From: Nicotiana tabacum
Taxonomy: Eukaryota > Streptophyta > Magnoliopsida > Solanales > Solanaceae
DNA: 64,000 bases
Assembly: GCF_000715075.1 (NCBI RefSeq)
Contig: NC_134102.1
Location: 97,915,766 to 97,979,765, forward strand
Direction of reading: 5' to 3'
Under the pieces are notes generated by a model, which was not told the origin of the DNA, did no database searches, and saw nothing but the letters and a program-made list of their open reading frames with translations. A program made the translations under genes and the position numbers. Of this stretch, positions 51,299-64,000 are shown in pieces. Every line of letters begins with the position of its first letter. Within the stretch, counting starts at the first letter, position 1.

Positions 51299-54200
51299 TG
51301 TCACTACCCAAAATCCCATCACAGGCGTCGTGATGGCACCTAGTCTCTAAGACTAGGTAAACCAATTTCAATTATATTTTAAAGCCATTTTTTTAATAGG
51401 TAATCAAAACTAACTGCGGGGCAAAAGTGAATATACAACCTCCCAAGACTGGTAGTACTGAGTCACGAACTCTAACTGAATACATAGAATGATCACGAGG
51501 ACCAAATATACAATACTGTTTGATTAAAAATTAACAGTACAATAAAATAAACAGACTCCAAGGGACTGCGACGACCAAGCAACTCTACCTTGAATCCTTG
51601 TGATCACATTCTAACTATGTCCGGGTATGATACCTCCAATACATGGCTTTGCACAAAAATGTGCAGAAGTATAGTATGAGTACACCACGGTCGGTACCCA
51701 GTAAGTATCAAGACTAACCTCAGTGGAGTAGAGACGAGGTACAGTCAAGACACTCACTAGTCTATTAACCTGTGCAATATAGTATACAAAATAATACTGG
51801 AAAATAACTAGCAATGATAGCAACAAAATCAACCAGTGATATAACAACAATGAAATAAGAACATCATAATTATTGATCAGGCGAATAAGGAACACAAGTA
51901 CAACCAATTAATCAACTCCTTCAAATACAAATTCTTTCGCCTATATGTTTTTCAAATAAAAATTTGCAGGATATAATACTTTCCAATAAATATATTTTCA
52001 AGTAAAGTTACCATGTGACACCTCATTTCACAATCATAAAAATTACGGGTCTCAATCTACTTTCATATTTTTCACGGCACCTCGTGCCCATATTTCTATC
52101 AATCTACTCACGTGTGCATAATAAAAGTATATAAGATCCACATGATCAATTTATTTTTAATAAAGTAAGTTTATAATTTTTTTTAATCAAGTAAAAAATC
52201 AACAAAGAAATGAATTTATTTTAGAATTCATTTGGGTGAAGAAAATAATATTTGCACTTAAATTAAAGCATCAGATAACTACTAATTTGGATGTAAAACT
52301 ATTTAATTTAAAACATAATAATTCCTTGTATTTAAATCAACTCAATCATCGAACATCAGTAAGAAAAATCAGAAATATACTTCTTCAGAGTCACGTGCTA
52401 AAAAGCCAAAACCAACACAATATAACTAGGAGTACAAAAAATATAATAATAAAGTCAACTAGTACATCACGGAAGAAGACAAGAATTTACATATTAAATG
52501 AAACAAAATCACCCAAGACAAGAACATCAATAAAGAAATATCAACAGGGCACTCCCGAGGTACCGCCTTGTAGTCCCAAATCATAATTAAATTCACAATA
52601 TCTCATTTTCTTATATCACCGTGGGAGTATTCACATTTAATTTTAAAGAAATTATTTTTTCCGAAATAGCATCCCGCGTTTTAGCCACCCTTATCACACC
52701 ACATGACTTCTAGTAGTTCCCCTACTAGCCACGCGTTTCAAGCCACTCTTATCTCACCGCATGCGTTTCAACATCCTGACCTTATATCACCGCATGACTT
52801 CTAGTAGTTTCCCTATTAGGCACACATTTCAAGCCACCCTTGTCTCACCGCATGCGTATCAATATCACAATATTTCACAAATCTCACCGTATGCGTATCA
52901 ATATCACAATATTTCACAAATCGAACCTCAAGTGCCCAAATATCACAGCAAAATACAACTTGCACCTCAACTGCTCACATATCACAAATTGCACGTCAAG
53001 TGCTCAAATATTTCAACTTGCCACAAAAATCAACAACACATTATTTTTTCACAATAAGGAGCCACGACTCGATCATAATGTGCACAACATCTTAACAAAA
53101 TGTTCGTAATTTGGCACTTTACCTTAATATGATTCACGGCTTTTATAATTCAATACCAAATTTTTAACAACATGAACTGAAAAGTAATTCATCAAGGAAC
53201 AACAACTCTTTTAAATCACAACTTCAGGAAATAAATAGATTTATTCATCTTATTAACTAAAATTTTCATTTAAATTATCTGTAGATAAAATCAATAATGA
53301 AAGTATTTTTCATAAAAATGGCAACTCAAACAAACACAGAGTTCACATAAAAGTCAAATGGCAATCACACCAAATTATCATATAAAAATAACATCGGCAA
53401 ATAAGGAATGAGGCATGACAAATAAGGGATTTAATAAATTACAACGATTTTCCAACTTAATACTTAAGGGAGTCTACGAATTTCAACAGATATAATTTGC
53501 ACATATAAACTAAGTACGTACTCGTCACCTCGCGTACATGGTTTTCAATTACAAAATTTTCACATAAAACTCAATGCCTAAGGGGTAATTCTCCCACTCG
53601 AGGTTAAGCAAGACACTTACCTTTTTGAAGTTATGCCGATATTTCAAAATCGCCTTCTTGCTTGAATTGACCTCCGGACCGCTCAAATCTATTCAAATCA
53701 GTTGTATAACTTCGTTAAAATTCATCGGAAATAATTTCGGATAATAAAACGTCGGCTTAAAAATTTATTCCAAAAAGTCAACAAAAGTCAACACGAGGCT
53801 CGCTTCTCAGAACCCGATAAAATTTTCACGAAATCCGAACACACATTCCGATGCGAGTTCAACCATACCAATTTTATCGAATTCCAATAACAAATCGACT
53901 TCCAAATCTTAAATTTGTGGTTTATGAAGTTTCTACAATTTTTTCCAAATTTTCATCTCAAAGTACTAATTAAATAATTAAATCAGTGATATATTCATGT
54001 ATATTAACCAAATCCGAGTTAGAATTACTTACCCCGATGAATTTCTTGAAAAACCCACAAAATATCATCTCAAACCGAGCTTCCAAAGTCCAAAATGAAA
54101 TAATAACCTAAACCTTGGATATATAGTACATCCTCTGAATTTCCAATGTGCGGTCTGCCCAAAATTGGTGCGGCCGCACATCCCCAGCTCCTGCGGTCAC

Positions 54201-55159
54201 ACAAAAATGGTGCGGCCGCACTCTTTTGGAGCTACACTGTCAGAATTTAGTATTTTGGTCATAACTTTCTCTACAGATGTCCAAATTATGACTTCTTTAC
54301 CTTTCTAGAGACTAGACACGAAGGGTTACAACTTTCATTTTTGAATCATCTCAAAATTCTCTGTGGATCAAAAGATATAAGCTTCCGAAGTCGGACCATC
54401 GAATCTGAGAGTTCCTGAGTACGGCCGCACACTCCTCTGCGGACATGAGTGCGGCCGCACCAAAATTGTGCGGTCCGCACAACACCTCTGAGGTCCGCAT
54501 TTCCCTTTTTGCCTCAGCACTCCCGAAACTCATCCGGGAACCTCCCGGACACAAACCATATATGAATTTCAATCATAAAACACGCTACGAACCTGCTCGT
54601 GCACTCAAAACACTGAAAAGAGATCGTCTTGACCCGATATTGACCATGGCCAAACTCTCAAATTTCTTAACTTTACTAATCTCTCAACCAATGATCCAAA
54701 AATACACCCAAGCCCCTCGGGACCTCAACCAAATATACCAACACGTCCCAAAATACAATACGGACTTAGTGGAGGCTTCAAATCTCGTCAAAATTATAAA
54801 TCGTGCCTCGAATCGAATTATGAGTTTTCGAATCTCCCAACTTCTATGTTTTTGCGCCGAAACGTATCAAATCAATCCGGAATGACTTTAAATTTTGCAC
54901 ACAAGTCATAAATGACATAATGTAGTTATTTCAAATTTTTAGAATCGGATTCCGGCCCCAATATCAAAAAGTCAACTCCCCGGTCAACTCTTTTCTTTTA
55001 AACTTCTTAAATAAGAATTGTTCTTTTAATTAAATTTCGAATCTTCTGAAAATCAAACTCGACCACACCCGCGGGTCACAATACTTATTACGCTTGCTCG
55101 AGACCTTAAGTCACTGAACGGGGGCGTTAATTCTTAAAACGACAAGTCGGGTCGTTACA
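51299..55159 (-). mobile_element. Gypsy family C LTR (about 3.86 kb)
   Basis: It reads leftward from TGTAACGACCCGACTTGTCG at 55159 to GGGTAGTGACA at 51299. The flanks ATATT (51294-51298) and ACATT (55160-55164) agree in four of five bases, so an old duplication is possible. It contains CACCGCATGCGT-type direct repeats (52680-52920) and the GTGCGGCCGCAC word array (54150-54520). The phrase CACCTAGTCTCTAAGACTAGGT at its end is a perfect stem. No coding sequence was found. It is probably a solo LTR. Confidence 0.75.
54150..54520. repeat. GTGCGGCCGCAC word array in LTR C
   Basis: Five to six words built on GCGGCCGC or CGGTCCGC, e.g. GGTGCGGCCGCACATCC at about 54170 and GAGTGCGGCCGCACC near 54450. 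The block lies 640-1010 nt from the LTR start, beside a TATA-like ACTATATATCC on the minus strand. Confidence 0.8.
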
Positions 55160-55565
55160 ACATTCTAGTTTTAATGGTAGTTTTCTTTTGCTAAGTAGAA
55201 GAATTTATTTTTTGTTAAAAATAATCAATTTTTAATTGCGTAATTAAATTATTCATCACTATTTTATTCAATTATCATCAATACATCTTGGTAAATAATA
55301 GATTTTTCAAAGAGCAATTGGTTTGGTAATGTTACGTTGAAAATGTAGTAGGCGGAATATGTGTTTGGTAGTGTATGTCTCATATTTAAGAAAAAAACTA
55401 ATAAATAACCGAAAAACCCGAAAAACCAACAAAAAACGAATCGATAAAAAAATAATTTAATTGGTTTGATTTGGTTTCAATATTTGAAGAACCGACTTAC
55501 TTGGTTTGGTTTCTTTTTAGGAAAAAACCGATCCAAACCGAACCATGAACACCCCTACTCATAAG

Positions 55566-56720
55566 GCTGTTTTTAGAGCGCGTGTTAGATGATCTTGTAT
55601 GGGTATTATGATGTCTCAACAGACAAGTTTATACAAAGGAAAAACATAAATAGGCAATATATAAGAAAAAATTTCAAGAACCTAGCAGCAATAGTTTTAC
55701 ATTCGTGTCAACTAAGTAAATATATTGCATAGCAGAAAATCACTCAATCCCATTAAAATAGGGATGCTAGTTAATAATCCCTAAAAATAAGTAAAAATAA
55801 AAGGAAACATGATAACGTTCATCCAAAAATAAAATTCCCTACCAAATTTTACTAAAATAGGCATATTAATTAATGATACACAAGCCCTACCAATCACAAA
55901 TAAATTACGGCACTTGCTACTCATCTTGAATTAAAATATACATTCAGTCAATGTGTTCTCTTTAATAATATTTTCATTAAAATACGTATATAATTAATAA
56001 TATGTATAATATTGGAAGAAATCATGTATGTTGACCATAAACATCCTTATATTCTGAAAAAAATATAAAATACATATATTTAGTAAAAATATATATGGTA
56101 TATATATATGGTATACATACATTATAAATTATTTATACATTTGGTATAATAAAAATCATACAGATTATACAATAATAAACATGTATAATTAATAATACGG
56201 TATGTTCTTAGAAAGATCAATGCATGGATGTTGCTTCGGTTAAAGTGTGTATATATAATTATATAGATGGTATAATGATGGTATTCCGTATATATGTATT
56301 TGTTTATTTTGTATGTATATTTACTTGATATAACAAAGATATGTTCATGGTATATATTTGATAAGCTTTCAAGATTCAAACCAAAATCACAAGGAAAAAT
56401 ATAAAAAATAAATCGAACAAATTGACAGATTAATGGATGGGTGAAAATTATAAGAAGGATTTTGATTTTTGATACTTGGAAAGGCAATAGAGAAAAGCAG
56501 CGAAGAGGTTGGAAATCCGAAGAAGAAGAGTCAATGGTAGAGTGATATGAGATAGAAAGAGAAATAATATATTAAGAATTTAAACATAATCCGTTGTTTT
56601 TAGGAAGAGTTAGAGAATAAATGAGTTACTATTAAATACTACTATTTTATTTAAATATGCTATATTTGTAATAGAATTTGCTATTATTGGAATAATTCAA
56701 ATATGGTAACACTAATATAA
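55566..56720. other. AT-rich spacer
   Basis: Nothing recognisable beyond short AT-rich repeats around 56080-56115 and 56255-56310. Confidence 0.4.
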
Positions 56721-56965
56721 CCTTCCATTCCAATTTATGTGAACCTATTTTTTTTTGGTCTGTTAAAAAAAAATGACTCCTTTCTAAATTTGAAAACGAT
56801 TTGGCTTAAACTTTCAATTCTGCCCTTAATGAGAAGCTTTTATAACCACACAAATACTCTGGACCCCTTTCTGATATGTTTAGGACCACAAATTATAAAA
56901 GTTTTAATTTTTTTTTAAATTTCGTGCCCAATCAAATATGTTCACATAAATTAGAACGGATGGAG
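56721..56965. mobile_element. Stowaway-like MITE
   Basis: Left end CCTTCCATTCCAATTTATGTGAACC, right end (reverse) CTCCATCCGTTCTAATTTATGTGAAC. The ends are inverted and the element is 245 bp long with TA on both sides. Related MITEs starting CTCC(A/C)TCCGTTC…ATTTATGTG are common in Solanaceae. No coding sequence. Confidence 0.75.
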
Positions 56966-59489
56966 TATTATATAAGAGCTCTACCATGTAAAAATAATCG
57001 GATCACTTGGCCTATAGGCTTGCCTAGTCCAGTCTGCCCAGTTGGATTACTTAGGCCTGGCTTCGATTCTGATGAACTCACATTAGTAAAGTGGGCTGAA
57101 CACAAAAAGAAGAAGAAGAGCGCAAAATACAAAATCGACCGGTCAGTCAAAATTAATTGTCTTTGTATATCATTTATATATAATATACATATATAATTAA
57201 AAAAAGTTATCGTTATTATTTTTGGGAACACCTAAAAATATACAATTTCTAAAAAAAAATCTCGTTGAAAATATAGGTTGCAGTTGGGCTAGAGTGAATT
57301 AGCCCACCAGAAAATTTTCTTTCCTTTGTTGGTGATTTGAACATAGGAAAAAGGTAGAAACGACATCACGTAGCGATTCTAAAGAGTTGTTATTTAAAAA
57401 TTAATCAATGTCTTGAATTTTAGTTTTTTGGGACACAAACGTCTTGGAATTAAAAATTTTAGTTTAAATTTTTAGGATAAAATAAATACTGGCTAAACAA
57501 CCACAAAAATGGATGTTTGTGCACTTCACCCAAGAAAAAGCTTTATTATATACTTGTGGATGTCGCAAAACATAGGACAAACTAATAATTATTAAAGTAT
57601 TACTGAACCTAATAGTATGTCTTTAAGCGTTCAATAATAAAAGATGATTTATAGTAGGTTTACTGCAGTGATAAGATGATTATTTGGGTGTATTTGTTAT
57701 AAAGTAAAATGTTTGGTTATGGGAAATTCCTTTTGTGGAAAATATTTTACGTTGAGATATTTCAAGATTATTTTGAGTGTTTTCATTGGATACAACTCAC
57801 AAAGTTAAATAAAAGATTAGTTTACCTACCTTAGGTGATATATTTATTCTATATAGCTGTTCTTTACTAAAAGAATTTCATTAAATTTCGAAGTAAATAT
57901 AATATACAGCGGTAAATTTCAAATAATTATCCAAAAATCAATTTCGTTGTGATTGCGAAACTATTAAAGCAGATGGGTTTCTATTTTAGCATTTATTTTC
58001 GAAGAGATTATTAGAGAAGAGGATATATATATATAAAAGAGATGAAGATTGGTCCGAAGAGACAGGAAAATAAGGATTTAAAACAACTACAATTGCTTCA
58101 AGAAAAATAAAAGTTTTGTTTTCGAAGAGATTGGCAAAGAGGACAGCCACAAAAGACAGGAAAATTTTCTGATGGGACGACAGAAAATTAAGGACATAAG
58201 CAAACTACTACAATAGCTGGAAACAAAAAGAGATTACAAGAACAACGAATTAAGATAGACTTTAAAGTTATGTAATCTACGAGGTCACAAAATGCCATGC
58301 CACAAGAAACGTGCCTAATAGAAAAGAAACGAGACCAATGGGTTAGAGCAGCTCTATAAATTGCTCATAACCAATTGATCAACTCACAAATTAAAGTATT
58401 CCCCTCCCCCCCCCCCCAAAAAAAAATACTTTCTAATTTCTGAATGAATGGGTACAACAACGTTGGTGTGATACTCCTAGTTGGGCTGTGTTGGTAGCTG
58501 GTTCAAATGCTTGGTCTAATTATAGACACCAGGTCATCGTCTTTCTACATAATATATTCTCCATATGATGTATTAGTATTGATGTTAGGATTAGTAATGT
58601 TGGGATTATTTTTTATTGATTGTTTGGTTTGGTGTATTAAAAATAGTATGCAATGCATAATTTTATTTTTTAAAATAGTTTGTTTACAAAAATACCCTCT
58701 GCATTCTTTGTGAAGAATTTTAAAAAGGTTTTGAAATGACAGTTCTATCTTTATACATGCTTATCCATGTATTAAAAATGATGACATTGCTAATGGCACA
58801 GTTTACTATGTATAAGAATAGTAGTAAATAAAACGTATAACTAATACATGTATTACTTAAATATAGGTTGAAAAATAATATTAAAAGAGAGATTAATAAT
58901 ACTAAAGCTAATGTATTTTTTTTATTAATACATCGTACGAAACGACCCCTTAGGATTTAATTTATACATACTAGTTGTATAAAACACTAGTCATACCATC
59001 TCATTTTAAGTGACCCGCTCTTACATTTTATTATATTAATAATCGGTAACCTTTTGGATTTAGACTAAAGTAACATTTTGATAATAAAACGTCTTAGAAT
59101 AATTAAAACTTCATGGAAGCTCCCATCTACAAAAATGATAAATGCTTATAATTGCAAAGTTAAGGCTTTGTAACTTTAAGCATCACGATTTCATTTTAGT
59201 GCCATTGTACGTTTTACGTACTACTTGATACCGTTGCATTGCCAAAAAATAAAAAGGAAGAAAATAAAGTATATAGAAAGTGTGACGTTTCACTTGACTT
59301 ATACAGAAGATGAAAAGAGAAAACAATGGGAAGAAGGAAATAAGTTTACTTTAAAAAAAAAAAAGAGGCCATTTAGCAAAAACAGCATTTTCATTGTCTT
59401 CTTCGTTTACCCATAAAATAGTACACTTAAATTTATACGTGATTTTTAGATAAATAAATTAATTTGATCAAAAGATAAATAAATAATTG
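56966..59489. other. AT-rich intergenic DNA
   Basis: No gene found. A poly-C/poly-A run lies at about 58407-58425. The stretch 58540-58950 has several 'gtattaaaaat' repeats and 'acgaaacgacccctt' (58937), which resembles a transposon end but is unpaired here. Confidence 0.4.
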
Positions 59490-60349
59490 AAGAGTTACGC
59501 AATACTTAGCCTTAGGATATAGACGGAACAACAGAAGCAACAATTCCGGGAACAGGGTTTCCGGGCACAACAACAAAGAAATCAAGAAATCAGAAGATAA
59601 GATTGGATTGAACTTTATATAAAATATAGTGTAAGTTTGCTAGAAAATTTGTGTCCCTTACAATGACAACTGAGCTCACTATTTATAGCTATCAAGAAGG
59701 TTCGATGGGGCGTGCACTTCTTTAATATCAAATTGTCAATTATGAGGGGCAATGATGAAGATATAACGGTGAACATAAATGTCAAATTCCTTGTAACGGG
59801 TAACTGCTCTTAATGCTATAAATATTCTCTATTAAATGCTATCGGGAGAAGAGCATTTATCACATCTTTATGAATATTATTCTTTCCGGTGACAAACGAA
59901 ACAATTGTCTTCAGTCTTCAGTCATCCCCTATCTTGGGTTCTATGTGTCCCTTTCTCGGACGGCCACGTTTCATAACATATTTTATCCTATACATATAGT
60001 CCCCCTGCTTTCCGGTGACATAACTTTGTGTTACCGGAAAGTTGGTAGAAACACTCTTTTGGCGGGAATTACTATAATTCCATCTGAAGCCTTCTGACTG
60101 TTGATTGGATGCATGTCTCTCCGCATTTAATGCCCCGAACACACGTCGTCCCATGATTCAGCATGGCTTTTGCCGATTATCGAGGTAATCCTGGCCATGA
60201 ATTTAGCCGCCAAAACTTTTACTTATACATATCAATCTTCCTTCCTTATACTTCATAACTTTTCAAACTTCTTTTATCTAACTTGCATATTGTTTCTTCA
60301 TCCTTTCTCTAATTCTCTTCAAATGAAAGACCATTTTTTCTTTCCTACA
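59490..60349 (-). mobile_element. Probable 3' LTR and border region of a second Tat-type element
   Basis: It lies where the 3' LTR of a minus-strand Tat element should be if the aORF to the right is antisense to pol. It has a minus-strand CTATAAATAG (59679-59688) and a plus-strand CTATAAATA (59816-59824). The exact LTR ends cannot be set. Its content is non-coding. Confidence 0.4.
59816..59824 (+). promoter_or_regulatory. Candidate TATA box for the second antisense gene
   Basis: CTATAAATA, 526 bp upstream of the aORF start codon. Weak evidence: the box is common in AT-rich DNA and is far from the start. Confidence 0.3.
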
Positions 60350-63190
60350 ATGGCTTTTTCCTCAAAACGTACCGGTTCCTCAAAAAGCAAGAACAAGACC
60401 GGGGACTCTACTCCTCCAACAATGGACTCCATCATCCCTAGAAGTCTTATTACCACAAAAGACTTCGAAGAGAAATTCCCTACTGCTAACTCTTGTACAT
60501 GGGCCGTTAGCAGATATCCTTCTTCCATACGTCCTTCGAGCATTCCTGCTGTGAAGGAAGATTGCCGCTGCCATGACTTGGATATTATCGCTCATGATAT
60601 ATCGGAGTGAGTCACCCTACTCAAGGAGGGTTTTACATATGTTTACACGTATCCCTTTACTTTGGGTGCGTTCTCTTTGAACGGAGAGCTTGACTCTGTG
60701 ATTGCGGAGTTTTGCCTCCGTTACCAGGTGTGTTTGGCATAAGTAAGTCCTTTTGTGTGGAGGACAATTACTTGCCTTCAGCGTTTGTGCCAGGAAGCTG
60801 GAAAGGAGCTAACCTTAGCTCATATGATGAATCTCTATTCTCCCAAAATCTTCCGTGAGGGAATGATAAACCTCTGCAAGTGTGGCCACCATGCTTTGTT
60901 GTCTAGCATGGATGATGACAACGACCATGGGTGGATGGAACGGTTCGTTGCAATTGCCACCAACGACATCATTCCAGCAACGACTTCATCCTTTCCGACC
61001 GCTTGGAACCGCACTCGTAAGCTCTTTGTTTAGTATTTCCTTTTACTAAATTTTGTTATAGCCGTATTGATCCTCCATCCTTCGTTTGTTTCAGCAACTC
61101 GATGGATCCCATCAGTGATTGAAGGTTTGGACCGATGGGTACAAAAGATCTTTGGCGTTACGATGCCCGACACTCGCCTGTGGAAAGAATTGGCCCCTAA
61201 ATACGGGTGGAAGGCCAAGAATCATAGTAATTTAAACTCATCTTGTTTCAATTTTTCATATAAAGAACTTGATTGACCCCTTCTAACCTGTCTATGAAAT
61301 TAGGTCTACCCGCAGAATCTTTTGCTGTTCCTGAGGAGGATGTCTTTATTGATCCTGCTGATGCGGCGAGGTTGCTTCAGGAGGCGCTTACTCGAACAGG
61401 TGGCTCAAGGCCTGCTTCGAGACCAAATACTTCTTTACGTAGTCCCCGACTGGAAGACAAACAACCAAAGAGAAGACGCTCCTCTGCAGCCAGGGAAAAG
61501 AATAAGAGGGCGAGGACCGATGTCCTCGAGTCATCTCCGGTGGCGATGGTGGCTAGCCCACATTCTGGGACAGTCATAGACATCGTGACGATCGATGATG
61601 ATGAAGAAGCTAGTGATGAGAGAGCTTCTCTACATAGAAGACGACGATCCTCATCATCTCAACATGATGCTCAATCTGTTGGGAGAGTTACACCAACCAA
61701 GGACGATGCATTGACACTTTGGGGAGAATTTGATTTGGTAGATAATGTCAACTCCCGTTTTCGAGTACCAGGACCTTGCCGTCTTTGGTTGGCAAGCATC
61801 CAACAACCATCACTGCATTTGGCACAACCGCTTCTCACTCTTCAACTCCATCAACTTCATCTCTATCTCCATCTTCACCAACACCAGCTGCTACATCAAT
61901 TCCATCTTCATCCATTCTTCTACCAGCAATTGCTACACCACCTTCGCCGGCCGCGTCTATCTACGAAGAAGGTGTTCCTCTCCCACAGTCCCCAGTTCAT
62001 GGGAATTTGGAGCAAAATTATGGTGCCCCTTCTGAAGATCCACAAAGAAGGAGGAATGTTACTCTTTCGGTCTCTACCGGATGCAACCTGCTATCTTGGT
62101 CGACGGAGCTTGCTAATTATCTGAAGCCTTTGTCTTCAGAGAAAGACTGGGAAAAGATTCAAGTACTTTCGGGAGAGTGTTTGTTGAACAATGCCATGCA
62201 TAATGCCGTAGCGGTATGTTCCTTTATTCCTTTATTACTTCTTCTATTTTTGGGTGTGAACATCTCCTAAATTTTACTCTTCTTACTTTGTAGGCCAACT
62301 TTCTTGCTTTCGAGGGACTTCAGAGGTTGATTCGTGAAAAGGAAGAGATTTCCTCTGTCCGAGATCAGCTTTTGGCAGAGCAAGAGCAACATGTCGCTCG
62401 CCTTTCGGAACTGGAAGCCAAAGCCATTGAGGTTGTTGTATTGGAAGCTCGTTTACGGCAAAGTGAGCAAGAAGTAGTAGCCCTCAGCCAAGAAATTGGC
62501 CTTCTGAGGGTTATATTTGACGAAGCGGCCAAGTGGGTTGAAGTCCATAACGACGTTCTTGCTGCAACCGAACGTGAGGTTACGTCCGCTGAAAGAGTGA
62601 TTAACTTAGAGGCATCCTTGAACTCCAAAATTGAAGAGCTTGCTGATGTGGGGGCGAAACATGCCCAACTGGAAGAGAAGTACAGGAAAACTATCTAATA
62701 TAATAGGCTCTTTAGTTCAACTGTCCGCGACCTTGATGTCAACCTTAAATCTGTTAGGTCCGCCCGGAAAAACCTTTCTGCCTAGGTAACCCAACTCAAA
62801 GAAGAACTCAAGCGCCGAATGGCTTCCCTCGTTGTTGAAACAACTTATGCCATGTACAACATAAAGAGAAAAACCTTGGAAGAGGCCAAAGCTGGTGTCA
62901 TTGATATTGATGCCGAAATTGCTAAGGATCGCGAGCTTGAGTTAGCTGCTAAAAGTGGACTCCCAGTGTCTGATGTACCTGGTCCTTCTGGTTCCGGTTC
63001 TGAATTTTCGAGAACTGAAGAAGAATCGGAGGATAATGATGTCGAAGGCCAAACTGGTGAGAATGTTGAGCCATCGGTGGGTCCGTCTACTTCTCCTGGG
63101 GCGCGGACACTTCTTTTCCTCCTGGTTCCGGAGATACTGCAGTTTTGCTTTTCTTTTATTTTTCCAGTTCTCGTACCTGCGTCATTTTGA
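60350..63190 (+). pseudogene. Spliced antisense ORF of a second Tat-type element
   Basis: It is homologous to 28160-30452: both have a Y-T-Y-(H/P)-F-T-L-G block and a D-x-D-N-D…W-M…F-V motif. Exons: 60350-61016, 61095-61226, 61304-62213, 62294-63190. The splice sites are GCACTC|GTAAGC, TTTCAG|CAACTC, AATCATA|GTAATT, AATTAG|GTCTAC, GTAGCG|GTATGT and TTTGTAG|GCCAAC. The first two introns occur at the same codons as in the other copy. The C-terminal exon is a coiled coil (EEISSVRDQLLAEQEQHVA…). In-frame stops at 60608-60610 and 60740-60742, a frame change near 61775 and stops near 62698 make it dead. Its product is unknown. The closing acidic tail reads EFSRTEEESEDNDVEGQ. Confidence 0.75.
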
Positions 63191-64000
63191 CATGATTTTG
63201 TAAATAAAAATATCTTTTGCTCAAGTATTATTTGAGTCTTCTTTTCGTTAGAATATTCATGCAAGTCTTTAATCTTTGCATTTTCTTTAAGAATTTTGCG
63301 CAAACTTTTTTGCGTCTTATTATGTGAAACTTTTGGGTGTATTTTCTCAGAAAGCATTTTTTGGCTCTGGGTATCATCCCTTTTCGTGAGGGCTTTGATA
63401 AGTATTTGCGCAAGTTTACTTTTTGCGTCTTTTCGTATACGGCTTCGGGTATATTTTTTCCCGATGACATTTTTTATTTCGGGCATAAATTCTTCCGAAA
63501 CCAACCCTTTAACGTGAGGGTTTTTATAAGAGAGGGCCCTCTTATGTTTACGGTGCTCTTGAAAAGGACGTCTCCTGTTCATTACGGCACTAGCATTTGA
63601 AGTACTTGTTTAACTTTCAAATGACAAAGTTAATTCATCGTTTAGACAAGAAACAAGATAAAAATAAAAGAATTTCATTTTATTCCTTCTATTTTCAAAA
63701 AAATACATAAGCATTTGCTATGCTAAAAAGAAATTGCCATTATTTATGACTAACTTGTACAACTTATTTCTACGGGGCTGGTCACGCAGTCCCCGGTACC
63801 GATGATGCAATTATATTTTCGTTTTTTCGTTTCCCGGTCGACGTGGCAGTCATTGTTGCAGTATCCTCATATCATCCCCCAATGTTCGGAAGCGAAGAGT
63901 GCGAATTGTAACACTGGAAATCTTGTATCTTCGAAGATTCCACTAATGCATTGCTAGATAATTCGTAACTTGGTAACACACTTTACTTTCCCTTAAGAAT
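63191..64000. other. Interior of the second Tat-type element, right of the antisense gene
   Basis: Non-coding in this window. The frames here (for example minus strand 63582-62845) overlap the antisense gene and show no domain. Integrase and the rest of pol would be expected further right, outside the window. Confidence 0.35.

Larger units (their letters stand above)
50638..55557. mobile_element. hAT-type element split by a gypsy LTR
   Basis: The ends are inverted: TAGGGGTATTCAT at 50638 and ATGAACACCCCTA at 55557. The 8-bp flanks are CTCACAAG (50630-50637) and CTCATAAG (55558-55565), with one mismatch. An 8-bp duplication and TAGGGGTGTTCATG ends are usual for hAT elements. The inner parts are GGTTTGGTTT/AAACCGAA-rich and non-coding. 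A gypsy LTR (51299-55159) fills most of it. No transposase is present, so it is non-autonomous. Confidence 0.75.

Noticed and set aside
52236..53109. Frames at 52236-52586 and 52761-53109
   Set aside because: They lie in LTR C and follow its AT-rich direct repeats. No domain, no splice logic.
62845..63582. A 245-residue minus-strand frame
   Set aside because: It lies antisense to the final aORF exon and past it, is Lys-rich and matches nothing I recognise. It is most likely a shadow of low-stop sequence.

Overview
The window is nuclear DNA of a flowering plant, most likely a Solanaceae species and possibly Nicotiana. The evidence is one spliced vacuolar processing enzyme (legumain) gene embedded in deeply nested retrotransposons, an RTE-type LINE with a (TTG)n tail, hAT and Stowaway-like elements, and a Mutator-like element carrying a Ulp1 protease. 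The species is inferred from sequence style, not proven. There are no operons, CRISPR arrays or recognisable tRNA/rRNA genes.

Layout. 1-7262: a minus-strand Ty3/gypsy element with 3.65 kb LTRs, a broken gag and almost no pol. It sits in an older LTR (7263-8212). 8213 to about 19290: a decayed Mutator-like element (MULE) with a plus-strand DUF1985/Ulp1 gene and a minus-strand MuDR-type transposase. It is interrupted by a gypsy LTR (14275-16858) and dotted with the palindrome GATGTTTGAAACATC. 19290-37632: the 3' end of a plus-strand gypsy element. Its LTR has been split by a Tat-lineage (dual RNase H) retrotransposon at 21547-31596 and by a 3954-bp solo LTR with a clean target duplication at 33281-37234. 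The Tat element itself holds further insertions and a spliced antisense gene (28160-30452). 38395-41028: a second solo LTR with a perfect target duplication. 41071-42445: a miniature LTR element (TRIM-like).

43461-48590 (minus): the only host gene, a nine-exon beta-VPE-like legumain. Every splice junction after exon 1 can be read. A perfect 320-bp (GA)n tract sits where the last codons of exon 1 should be. Intron 3 holds a 5'-truncated RTE LINE, and intron 7 a 98-bp tandem duplication.

48591-64000: AT-rich intergenic DNA, a hAT-type element (50638-55557) split by a gypsy LTR, a Stowaway-like MITE, and from about 59490 the end of a second Tat-type element. That element carries a diverged plus-strand copy of the same spliced antisense gene.

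The transposon-borne coding regions I checked in detail carry stops, frameshifts or truncations; the short TRIM and the MITE have no coding region. The observations I rate highest are: the palindromic word array of the MULE; the intron-bearing antisense gene shared by two Tat families; arrays of CpG-rich near-palindromic words at similar promoter-proximal positions in several unrelated LTRs; and the microsatellite-damaged exon 1 of the VPE gene.
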